DNA of 64,000 nt. It comes from Mycobacterium sp. 1554424.7 (GTDB lineage: Bacteria > Actinomycetota > Actinomycetes > Mycobacteriales > Mycobacteriaceae). The notes below the pieces were generated by a model. The model saw nothing but the letters and a program-made list of their open reading frames with translations, did not search any database and was not told where the DNA came from. The stretch covers positions 248,001 to 312,000 of the forward strand of contig NZ_LZSE01000034.1 in the NCBI RefSeq assembly GCF_001665295.1, read 5' to 3'. The first letter of the stretch is position 1. Every line of letters begins with the position of its first letter. Of this stretch, positions 56,679-64,000 are shown one piece after another. The translations under genes were made by a program, and so were the position numbers.

Positions 56679-58319
56679 ATGAGCGAGGCGCTCGGGTTGT
56701 CGATCGGTGCGGCCAACCTGGTTGCGGTCCGGGAGGGCAGCGCTCCGGTGGTCCGCAGTTCGGTGTTGACGCTGTTCGAGCACCGGCCAACCGAAATCGG
56801 ACTGCCGGAGGAAAACCCGAACCTGTCCGAACCGGGGCTGGTGCTGCGCGGGTTCGTCGAGCGGGTCGGCGACCGCGCGCCGCTGGTGGCGGCCGACGGG
56901 ACGAAATACCTGGGCGAGGTGCTGACGGTCGAGGCGATCGAAGCGATGGCGCGCACGGTCGGCTACGGCACACCGGTCACCGTCGCGGTGCCCGCGTACT
57001 GGTCGGAGGCGCAGACCACCGCGCTGCGTGAGGAGTTCTTCGCCCAGCGGGACCTGACCCGCGGCGGCGTGGCACCGGCGTTGATCTCCGACGCCACGGC
57101 CGCGCTGGCGACGCTGCGCGGGAATCCCGGATTCCCGGCCGGCGTCGTCGCCGTGTGCGACTTCGGCGCCAGCGGGACCAGCGTCACGTTGATCAACGCC
57201 GGGTCGACCCTTGCGCAGATCGGCCCCTCGGTGCGGCATGCCGATTTCTCCGGCGACGCGATCGATCAACTCATCCTGGAGTACGTGCGGGCGGGCGGCT
57301 CCGACGCCACGAGCACCGATCTGGCCGGCACCGCCCGAATCGGCGCGCAGGCGCGCCAGCTCGCCGACTGCCGACGGGCCAAGGAGCGGTTGTCGAGCAC
57401 CGCCGCTTACGACGGCGAGGTCCGGCTGACCCGCGCCGAACTCGAACAGCTCATCTCCCAACCGCTGGACCGCTTCCTCGATACCGTGGGTGACGCGTTG
57501 CAGCGCAACGGTATTCAGCGATCCGACCTGGCGGCCGTGGCGGCCGTGGGTGGGGGCGCCGGCATCCCACTGATCGCCGCGCGACTGTCGGAACGCCTTC
57601 GGGTGCCGATCCACACCGCGCCGCAGCCCGCGTTCGCCGCCGCCGTCGGCGCGTCGGTGCTGGGCCAGCAGCAGGCCGCGGCGGGCGTCGCGACCGCCGC
57701 CAGTCCCGTCGTCGAAAACCCGACCGAAATGGTCGAGACCGCCAAGGTCGTCGACGGCGGCCCCGCCCTGGCGTGGTCGGCGGACGCGGACGAAGCCGCC
57801 GAGCCGGTGCCGTACGTCGGTCCCGACATGACCGGCGAATACGGCCGGGAGCCAACGCGATTGGGCGATGCGGACAGCGATCGCTTCGCCGCCGCGCCGC
57901 TGCCGTGGTACAAGCGCACCGCGCTGGTGTTGAGCGTCGTCGGCGCGGCCGCGGCCGTGCTGCTCGCGATCGTGTTGGCGCTGACCCTGGGCCGCGCGAA
58001 AACCCACCCGACCAACAACACCCCGCCGACCGAACCGGCGCCACCGCAAACGTCGCAAACGGAGACGATCACGGAGCCGAACGGCACCACCACCGTGACG
58101 GTGCTGCCGCCCCCGCCACCGCCGTCGTCGACAACCCAGCCGCCGCCGACCACGACGACCAACAGCCCGGCGCCCACCACGACGACGGCGGCGCCGACCA
58201 CCACGAGCGCGGCGCCGACGACCACCGCGGCCCCGACCACCACCGCGGCACCGACGACCACGCGACAGCGGCCGCTGCCGCTGCCGCTGCCCATTCCGCA
58301 ACCCCCGTTCGGCGGTTAG
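56679..58319 (+). CDS. membrane-anchored Hsp70-like protein with extracytoplasmic Pro/Thr tail
   Basis: This 546-residue protein has an actin-like Hsp70 ATPase fold in the first ~330 residues, including VPAYWSEAQTTAL near 104, phosphate-2-like VCDFGASGTSVTL near 159 and adenosine-like AVGGGAGIPLIAARL near 289. The phosphate-1 motif is degenerate (LSIGAANL instead of DLGTTNS), so ATP use is doubtful. There is no Hsp70 substrate domain. A membrane helix at 414-438 follows, and then about 105 residues of Thr/Pro repeats (TTTTAAPTTT). It likely faces the cytoplasm with the tail outside. The stop overlaps the convergent iniC stop by 4 bp. Confidence 0.7.
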   Translation: MSEALGLSIGAANLVAVREGSAPVVRSSVLTLFEHRPTEIGLPEENPNLSEPGLVLRGFVERVGDRAPLVAADGTKYLGEVLTVEAIEAMARTVGYGTPVTVAVPAYWSEAQTTALREEFFAQRDLTRGGVAPALISDATAALATLRGNPGFPAGVVAVCDFGASGTSVTLINAGSTLAQIGPSVRHADFSGDAIDQLILEYVRAGGSDATSTDLAGTARIGAQARQLADCRRAKERLSSTAAYDGEVRLTRAELEQLISQPLDRFLDTVGDALQRNGIQRSDLAAVAAVGGGAGIPLIAARLSERLRVPIHTAPQPAFAAAVGASVLGQQQAAAGVATAASPVVENPTEMVETAKVVDGGPALAWSADADEAAEPVPYVGPDMTGEYGREPTRLGDADSDRFAAAPLPWYKRTALVLSVVGAAAAVLLAIVLALTLGRAKTHPTNNTPPTEPAPPQTSQTETITEPNGTTTVTVLPPPPPPSSTTQPPPTTTTNSPAPTTTTAAPTTTSAAPTTTAAPTTTAAPTTTRQRPLPLPLPIPQPPFGG

Positions 58320-59830
58320 CCCGGTTGGGCGTTGGACGCGTCGTAACCGCGCGCGGCGAAATCCGCCACCATCGCTTCGGCACTGCGCACCGCGGCGCGG
58401 CAGGCCTGGGTGGTAAACGGGTCGTTGAGGGGGTGCTCGGCGCGGCGGCGCCAGCGTTGGGCCGCGGCGAACGCGGCCCGCGGGCCCTCCGGGCCGTACA
58501 CGTCCTCGGGGGCCAAGCCGAGCCTGCTGGCCGGGTCGGTGCCCGACCCGCCGATCACGCGGCGCAGCGAAGCGAGCTCGTCGGCGTTCAACATCGTTGG
58601 GCGCGAATGTAATTGGCTCAGCAGCCGGAGTTCCTCGAAGGCGTGGGTGTCGGCTAGCAAGGGGTCGATGTCGGCGATGATGTAGGGCGTCGCCACGATC
58701 GGGAAGGCCTCGACGAAGCGGCGCAGCGACACCAGGGCGGTGTGGGCCTTGAGCATGTCGGAGCGTTGCGCGAATTGCTGGTCGATGACCCGGCGCAGCG
58801 CGACCAGCCCGCTGCGCTCCAGCAGTTCGTCGGCCAGCCCCGCCGCGTCGGTGACCCCGGCGGCCAGCACGGCGATCGAAATGCGAATGCCGAACATGCC
58901 GAACCGCTCCAATAGTTGGGCGCGGGTGGCCGCGTCGACGGGCATCTGGCTGTCGGCCCGCACGAAGCGGTCCGCGCTCAGCATGGCCTTGCTGAGGATC
59001 GCGCTGTCGACGCCCGCCAGCCTGCGCAGCGCGGCGAACTCACTCTGGCGCAGCGTGCGCGCAGTCAGCGCGAGCAGTCCGGACACCGGCACCACCGCCT
59101 GGCAGATGCCGGTCTGATTCATCTCGCGGGTGAACCGTTGTGCCACGTCGGCCGCCGACAGCATCGCGTCGATGCGGCCCGCGCCGATCTCGTCGGCCCG
59201 CGACGCGACGCCGATGATGCCGAGCGCCCCGGCCGCGCCGCCGACCAGCTGACCAATCTGCTTGAGCAGGGCAACATCCGCGGCGTTGAGGGTGCGCAAC
59301 AGGAACACCACCGCGTCCACCCGGGGCACCCCGTCCGGCGGTAGCAACAGCTGCAGCGTCCGCTCGGAGGCCTCACGCGTTAGCGACGACGTCCCCGGGG
59401 TGTCGACGATGGTGGTGTCGATCAATTCTTCCGCGGGCCATTCGACGTCCAGGTCGACCACCTCCGCGGGGTTGAGGGCCGCGAAGTCGAAAGTCAGGCC
59501 CGCGCTGCGGTTGATCGGGACGTTTGCGCGCCGTCCGCCCCAATGGTTGGCGGTGACCTTCGGCGTCGGGCCGTGCCGGAACCACGTCACGATCCGGGTG
59601 GCCTCCGTGGCGTCCGTCGGGGCGATGTCCTCTCCCACCAAAGCGTTTACCAGAGTGGACTTTCCGGCCTTGAGCGTGCCGGCCAGCGCGATGCGGATGG
59701 GCTCGTTCAGGCGCGCGCCGATACGCTCCAATTCGTAGAACACGTCGGGACGCTGGCGATACTCCGGTTCGCCCCGGTAGGCCTGGATTGTTCCGCCGAG
59801 GATCGCGCGGACCTGATCGCTCGTGCTCAC
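58316..59830 (-). CDS. iniC: IniC, dynamin-like GTPase
   Basis: This 504-residue dynamin-like GTPase is part of the isoniazid-inducible iniBAC operon. G1 P-loop AGTLKAGKSTLVNALVG lies near residue 50, G3 VDTPGTSS near 142 and the T-region around DATEATRIV near 75. The helical remainder is Ala/Arg-rich. It overlaps iniA by 4 bp (GTGA) and iniB lies upstream. The operon is induced by cell-wall inhibitors in M. tuberculosis, and IniA/IniC-like proteins have been proposed to remodel or repair membranes. Start GTG 59830. Confidence 0.9.
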   Translation of the reverse strand: MSTSDQVRAILGGTIQAYRGEPEYRQRPDVFYELERIGARLNEPIRIALAGTLKAGKSTLVNALVGEDIAPTDATEATRIVTWFRHGPTPKVTANHWGGRRANVPINRSAGLTFDFAALNPAEVVDLDVEWPAEELIDTTIVDTPGTSSLTREASERTLQLLLPPDGVPRVDAVVFLLRTLNAADVALLKQIGQLVGGAAGALGIIGVASRADEIGAGRIDAMLSAADVAQRFTREMNQTGICQAVVPVSGLLALTARTLRQSEFAALRRLAGVDSAILSKAMLSADRFVRADSQMPVDAATRAQLLERFGMFGIRISIAVLAAGVTDAAGLADELLERSGLVALRRVIDQQFAQRSDMLKAHTALVSLRRFVEAFPIVATPYIIADIDPLLADTHAFEELRLLSQLHSRPTMLNADELASLRRVIGGSGTDPASRLGLAPEDVYGPEGPRAAFAAAQRWRRRAEHPLNDPFTTQACRAAVRSAEAMVADFAARGYDASNAQPG

Positions 59831-61668
59831 GAACGTCCCACGGCCATCGGCGGCGTCAGCTTTTTCACGTTGTCGATCACCTGCTCGAGGATGTTCAACT
59901 GCCGCTCCAGTTCACGAATCTGGTTGTCGCGCTCGGTTTCTTCGATGTGCGCCGCGGTGATCGTGGCTTGCAGCGATTCGTTGATCGAGCGGGTGACCTC
60001 GTTGGCGATGTCGCGGTAGTGGTCGCGCAGCGTGCGCTGGATCGCCATGAGTCGATCGCGAGATTCCTTGCTCACCACGAAAGATACGTCGTCGACGAAG
60101 CGGCGCACGTTCGTCTTGGCCTCGGCGCGCGCTCGCAACAATCGGTGTTCCTTGTCCTCCTTGTATGCCATGCGCCCGAGCAGCAGCCCGGCTCCCACCG
60201 ACAGCGGGTTGAACAGGCCCAGCCCCGCAACCGACGACAGCATCCCGATCATCACCACACCGCCATAGGAGCCCCGTAGCCCGGTAACGACCTTCTGCCC
60301 CTTCCCGGCCGGCTTGGATTCCAGCTCCGCCAGCGACTTGAGCCGGCCGAAGTCGCCGCCCATCAGGCGTCCCGTCAGCTCCGGCGACATGACCGAGTCC
60401 AGGCCCGCATCGGCGAACGAGCTTGCCACGTTCTCGGCCAACGCCTCGGCCCGCCGGTATGACCACACGAAGTTGTCCCCCACGGCGGTGGCGACCGCCT
60501 CCTCCACGTCGCTGCCGATTTCGGCCCAATGCCGCGTCGGGTCGCACGAATCGATCTGGCGCTCAATGTCTTCGGTGATCGCGCGGAAGCGCGCCCGCAT
60601 GTCGTGATCGGCGTCGGCGAACAGGTCGGTGAATCCGTCGTTGAGCACCTGCTGCCACAGCGCCGACTGGTTGAGGGCGTTCTGGGCCTCCCACTTGCGC
60701 CGCTCGAGGTCGTCGGCGAGGCGGTCGCGCAGATCCGGGTCATCGATGACCGTCAGCTCCGACCCCACCGACATCGCCAAATGCTCCGCGGCCGAACGAA
60801 TCTCGGACAAGATCTGATCGCGGACGCGATCGGTCTGGCGGGAGAGCACCTTTTCGCTGAGGAACTTGACGATCGACGGGAAGTTGGATTCGTCGTTGAG
60901 TTCCTTGTCGTTGAGCGTGACGGCGTGGCTGCGCAACAGGGACGAGACCGGCAGGATCGGGATCGGCACGCCCGCGCGCTGCAGGTGTGCCGCGTTGGCA
61001 TTGACGATGTCGCGCCAGTGCGGGTAGAGGTCCGTCTTGGTCGCCACCAGCACCGCGACCGGGCAGATCTGATACGCCTGGCGGATGAACCGCATCTCCG
61101 GTTCGGTCAATTCCTGACTGGTGTCGCTGACCATGAACACCGCGTCGGCGTCCGGAAGCAACCCGAGCGTCGCCGACAGATGCGGCTGCCCGTGGCCGCC
61201 CACGCCAGGGGTGTCGACGAAGGCAAGCCCGCCCTGCAGCAGCGGGCTGGGCGCCGCGATCTCGACGCGCAGCACTTCGCGGCCGCCGGCCTGCGGCGCG
61301 CGGCGCAGGTCGGTGTTGAGGTCGTCGACCGGAATCTCGATGCGGGCGGGCTCGCCGTTGGGACCCGCGGCGACAACCAGCCGCGCCGACGGCGGCTCGC
61401 CATAGCCGACGACGGTGATCACCACCGTGGCCTCGTCGTCGCCCACTCGGGCCACCGGCAGGTTCAGCAGCGAATTGAGCAGTTGGCTCTTGCCCTGTTT
61501 GAGCTGACCCGCGATCACCACCCGGATCTGCGGGTCGAGGATGCGCTCGCGGGCCCGGGTCAGCCGCTGCGCGAGGTCGCCGCGGTTGTTGAGCTCGGCG
61601 ATGGCGACGGTGTGGTCGATCAATTCGACGATGACGCCGACCCGCCGAGGGTCATCCGGTTGAGTCAC
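59827..61668 (-). CDS. iniA: IniA, dynamin-like GTPase
   Basis: This 613-residue bacterial dynamin-like protein has the G1 P-loop GQLKQGKS at residues 54-61, the T-containing switch in VGDDEATVVITVV near 75 and the G3 motif FVDTPGVGGHG near 141. A hydrophobic paddle-like segment near 460-515 (GGVVMIGMLSSVAGLGLF) fits membrane insertion and fission-type activity reported for mycobacterial IniA. Coupled to iniC by a GTGA overlap. It starts GTG 61668. Between iniB and iniA lies a hairpin, so its level may be set separately from iniB. Confidence 0.92.
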   Translation of the reverse strand: MTQPDDPRRVGVIVELIDHTVAIAELNNRGDLAQRLTRARERILDPQIRVVIAGQLKQGKSQLLNSLLNLPVARVGDDEATVVITVVGYGEPPSARLVVAAGPNGEPARIEIPVDDLNTDLRRAPQAGGREVLRVEIAAPSPLLQGGLAFVDTPGVGGHGQPHLSATLGLLPDADAVFMVSDTSQELTEPEMRFIRQAYQICPVAVLVATKTDLYPHWRDIVNANAAHLQRAGVPIPILPVSSLLRSHAVTLNDKELNDESNFPSIVKFLSEKVLSRQTDRVRDQILSEIRSAAEHLAMSVGSELTVIDDPDLRDRLADDLERRKWEAQNALNQSALWQQVLNDGFTDLFADADHDMRARFRAITEDIERQIDSCDPTRHWAEIGSDVEEAVATAVGDNFVWSYRRAEALAENVASSFADAGLDSVMSPELTGRLMGGDFGRLKSLAELESKPAGKGQKVVTGLRGSYGGVVMIGMLSSVAGLGLFNPLSVGAGLLLGRMAYKEDKEHRLLRARAEAKTNVRRFVDDVSFVVSKESRDRLMAIQRTLRDHYRDIANEVTRSINESLQATITAAHIEETERDNQIRELERQLNILEQVIDNVKKLTPPMAVGRS

Positions 61669-61725
61669 CCGTGCTGCCCCACTTTCTCGCTGCGATGCAC
61701 TGAGTTCACGGTATGCGTGAAGCGG

Positions 61726-61753
61726 CGGCGGGGACCAAACAAGGTCCCCGCCG
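61726..61753 (-). terminator. intercistronic hairpin between iniB and iniA
   Basis: An 11-bp perfect stem, CGGCGGGGACC and its complement, with a 6-base loop (61737-61742) lies about 20 bp after the iniB stop and about 60 bp before iniA. It may be an attenuator or an mRNA stabiliser/processing site. It has no U-tract and is not obviously a full terminator, because iniAC is expected to be read from the iniB promoter. Confidence 0.5.
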
Positions 61754-61773
61754 TCGCCCTTCGTCCCGGATTG

Positions 61774-64000
61774 TTACCCGTGCGGCCCGACCGGATGCAC
61801 CGACGGTGCCGGGTGCGGGACCGGTGCAGGAGCGTGCACCGGCGCCGGGTCGTGCGGCGTGCCCTGGAACACCGACGGGCTGTGCGGCGCCGGGGCCGGC
61901 GAGTGCTCGACGGGTGCTGGCGCGTGCTGGACCGGGGCCGGTGCGTGCTGGACCGGAGCGGGCGCATGGTCGACCGGGGCCGGCGAGTGGGCCGGCTGCT
62001 GGATGACGGGCGCGTGAGCCGGCTGCTGCGTGGGCTGCTGGATGACCGGTGTGTGATCCGGCGCCTGTGCCGGCTGCTGGATGACCGGCGTGTGAGCCGG
62101 CGCCTGCGCCGGCTGCTGAATGACCGGGGATCCGGTGCCGCCGTGGTTGACCGGATCACCGGCGCCTGGGCTCTGGATCACCGAGCCGGGGTTCGACGGA
62201 GGCGTCGCATGCCCGCCGACCGTGCCGCCGCCCTGAATGGCGGGGCCTTGCGCGGTAGGGGCGACCGGGGCGTGCTGGGCCGGGACGCCGCCGGCGTTGA
62301 CGGGACCGCCACCGCCGAGCGAGGCACCTTCCTGGCCGAGGATCTGGCCGTGCGCGGCGCCGCCGGGGCCACCGGCCAACGCGCCACCACCGGTCACCGT
62401 GCCGCCGGCAGCGGCCGCAGGCCCGTCGGCGATTCCGGGCGCCACGGCGCCGGCCCCGGCGTGTCCGCCCAGGCCCGCCCCGCCGGCGATGGCGGGAGCC
62501 GCCGCTTGAGGAGCCGAGTGGCTGCCCAGCGCGGCGCTGTCGCCACTCATGATGGCGCTGCTGCGCTCGCCGCCGATGCCCAAGCCAGCCCCGCCCGCCG
62601 CGCTGGCGCCAGCCTGACCGCCGACACCGACGCCGGCCAGCGGACCCGAAACATGAGGCGTCGCAGCACCATTCAGCGCGGCGCCCTCGCTGGCGATCAA
62701 TCCCGCCTGACCGGTCGCGCCGCCGCCGACCGCGGCGTTGGCGCCTACGTTGCCGGCACCGGCCAACCCACCGCCGGCCGCAAGACCGGCCTGGCTCGCG
62801 AGACTGGCCTGGCTGGCGAGACCGGCCTGGCCCGCAAGACCCGCCTGGCTGGCAAGACCCGCCTGACCCGCAAGACCCGCCTGGCCCGCGAGACCGGCCT
62901 GGCCGGCAAGACCGGCCTGGCCGCCGAGGCCGCCGGCGGCAGCACCGCCAAAGCCGCCACCCGCCTGGCCACCCGCGCCGAACGCACCGCCGGCACCAAG
63001 GCCACCTTGGCCGGCGAGTGCGGCCTGGCCGGCGAGCCCGGCCTCTGCGCCCAAACCAGCCTGGCCTCCGACACCGAAGCCACCGCCCGCTTGTCCGCTG
63101 AGGCCAACACCCGCTTGGCCAGCAACCCCCGCTTGTGCGCCGAGACCGGCGCCCCCGGCGAGCCCAGTGCTGCCGCTGACACCGGCGCCACCAGCCAAAC
63201 CAGCGTTGCCAGCCAACCCGGCACCACCACTGATCCCGGCTCCACCAGCAAGACCAGCGTTGCCAGCCAAACCAGCGTTACCAGCCAACCCAGCACCACC
63301 ACTGAGCCCAGCGTTGCCAGCCAACCCAGCACCACCACTGAGCCCGGCACCACCAGCAACACCGGCGCCACCCGCCAAACCAGCGTTGCCAGCCAAACCA
63401 GCGTTGCCAGCCAACTCGGCGCCACCACTGAGCCCGGCACCACCAGAAAGACCAGCACCGCCAGCCAAACCAGCGCCGCCGCTCAGCCCGGCCGCACCGC
63501 CAAGGCCAGCACCGGCATTTAGTCCGGCTGCACCGCCGAGACCTGCCTCACCGCCAAGCCCGGCTCCACCAGCAAGACCAGCACCACCACCGAGGCCGGC
63601 TTCGCCGGCGAGGCCTACACCGCCACGAAGGCCGGCGGTCGCGCCCAATCCGACGCCGCCACCAACGCCGGCTTCACCACCAAGTCCGGCCTCGCCCGCA
63701 AGTGCGACACCGCCGCCGAAACCAGCGCGAGCGCCGAGTCCCGCCTCAGCCCCGAGGCCCGCGCCACCGCCGAGGCCAAAACCGCCCCCGACACCCGCAC
63801 CGGCGCCGAGTCCCAAGCCGCCGCCGAGTCCCAAGCCGCCCCCGAAGCCCGCCTGGCCGCCCAAACCGATACCGGTCTGAGCGCCCAGTCCAGCCCCGAA
63901 CCCAAGGCCCAAACCGGCACCAACCTGAGCACCCACACTTGCCTGGCCGCCTAACGCAAACCCGGTCTGACCGCCCACACCGGCCCCAAAGCCAAGGCCC
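61774..64000 (-). CDS. iniB: IniB, Gly/Ala-rich isoniazid-inducible protein, 3' part
   Basis: The frame is open through the right window edge, so the start is outside. At least 742 residues are present. The first ~530 are low-complexity Gly/Ala/Leu repeats of the form AGLxGxA (GLAGNAGLAGGAGLSG-type), and the last ~200 are Pro/Ala/Gln/His repeats (PVIQQPAQAP and PAPVQHAPAPV) ending VHPVGPHG. The partial reading from GTG 63978 is internal. The composition matches a cell-wall-associated IniB of the iniBAC operon. Its repeat DNA is a likely hotspot for length variation. N-terminal signal or family domain cannot be seen. Confidence 0.85.
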   Translation of the reverse strand, partial: GLGFGAGVGGQTGFALGGQASVGAQVGAGLGLGFGAGLGAQTGIGLGGQAGFGGGLGLGGGLGLGAGAGVGGGFGLGGGAGLGAEAGLGARAGFGGGVALAGEAGLGGEAGVGGGVGLGATAGLRGGVGLAGEAGLGGGAGLAGGAGLGGEAGLGGAAGLNAGAGLGGAAGLSGGAGLAGGAGLSGGAGLSGGAELAGNAGLAGNAGLAGGAGVAGGAGLSGGAGLAGNAGLSGGAGLAGNAGLAGNAGLAGGAGISGGAGLAGNAGLAGGAGVSGSTGLAGGAGLGAQAGVAGQAGVGLSGQAGGGFGVGGQAGLGAEAGLAGQAALAGQGGLGAGGAFGAGGQAGGGFGGAAAGGLGGQAGLAGQAGLAGQAGLAGQAGLASQAGLAGQAGLASQASLASQAGLAAGGGLAGAGNVGANAAVGGGATGQAGLIASEGAALNGAATPHVSGPLAGVGVGGQAGASAAGGAGLGIGGERSSAIMSGDSAALGSHSAPQAAAPAIAGGAGLGGHAGAGAVAPGIADGPAAAAGGTVTGGGALAGGPGGAAHGQILGQEGASLGGGGPVNAGGVPAQHAPVAPTAQGPAIQGGGTVGGHATPPSNPGSVIQSPGAGDPVNHGGTGSPVIQQPAQAPAHTPVIQQPAQAPDHTPVIQQPTQQPAHAPVIQQPAHSPAPVDHAPAPVQHAPAPVQHAPAPVEHSPAPAPHSPSVFQGTPHDPAPVHAPAPVPHPAPSVHPVGPHG
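62745..63620. repeat. coding tandem repeats of iniB
   Basis: This DNA is an array of imperfect short units, typically 15 or 27 bp, encoding (A/G)GLAGNAGLAGG-type peptides on the minus strand. In the plus-strand view the phrase CCAGCGTTGCCAGCC recurs many times. Such in-frame units can expand or contract by slippage without breaking the frame. Confidence 0.75.

Noticed and set aside
60529-63522. 997-codon plus-strand open frame across iniA and iniB
   Set aside because: It is antisense to the GTPase and the repeat array; the repeats themselves create the long frame.

Overview
The window is high-GC actinobacterial DNA and reads throughout as a slow-growing, non-tuberculous Mycobacterium chromosome. 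The evidence is the iniB-iniA-iniC locus, a PPE domain, ttfA, the dnaK-grpE-dnaJ1-hspR operon with HspR (HAIR) operators, DUF3151 and DUF3054 genes, and gene order matching the M. tuberculosis Rv0340-Rv0400 region in blocks. I do not name a species. No rRNA, tRNA, CRISPR array, transposase or phage gene was seen.

Layout. (1) 1-9.2 kb: a DUF3054 membrane protein, a FadE7-like acyl-CoA dehydrogenase, secreted and membrane proteins and a type II NADH dehydrogenase. Then comes a lower-GC stretch (4.2-6.35 kb) with a FAD oxidoreductase and the decayed 5' end of a GMC oxidoreductase, followed by the coupled operon purT-like/rhodanese/metZ. (2) 9.2-20.6 kb: HotDog thioesterase/purA, Rv0358-like, DoxX-like, M50 protease, a CDF metal exporter under a palindromic promoter-operator, DUF3151, an Rv0361-like protein, fba, dedA, acetoacetyl-CoA synthetase and a GH76-like hydrolase. 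(3) 20.6-27.3 kb: a two-subunit molybdenum hydroxylase, an MFS exporter with an apparent 5' frameshift, CoxG, XdhC and the stump of a LysR gene ending at a palindromic repeat. (4) 27.3-36 kb: SpoU methyltransferase, lipoprotein, pyrE, SDR, ttfA and clpB (minus strand), then a flavohaemoglobin-like protein and an aldose epimerase. (5) 36-41 kb: HD-like protein, hspR, dnaJ1, grpE, dnaK (minus strand). (6) 41-51 kb: LysR regulator divergent from an aldehyde dehydrogenase/amidohydrolase pair, ansP2-like permease, MobA-like protein, a three-subunit molybdenum hydroxylase and an LpqJ-like lipoprotein. (7) 51-64 kb: a large cyclase/ATPase/TPR protein, a PPE-lipase fusion, a Pro/Thr-rich membrane protein, a membrane-anchored Hsp70-like protein, and iniC, iniA and a partial iniB.

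How the genes work together. Two molybdenum hydroxylases share the window with likely maturation factors (XdhC, MobA-like, CoxG). The proteotoxic-stress genes dnaK and clpB both carry HAIR operators upstream, and HspR is encoded in the dnaK operon. The 41-45 kb group looks like a small aromatic aldehyde/acid catabolic unit. TtfA and IniBAC are cell-envelope functions.

Most unusual features: an exact 13-bp-arm palindrome covering the whole CDF promoter, a PPE domain fused to an HSL-type lipase without an adjacent PE gene, a diverged purT-like ATP-grasp gene, two copies of a palindromic repeat family (one next to a truncated regulator, one supplying a stop codon through its 20-bp repeats), and a degenerate Hsp70 with a TM anchor and extracytoplasmic Pro/Thr tail beside the dynamin-like Ini proteins.
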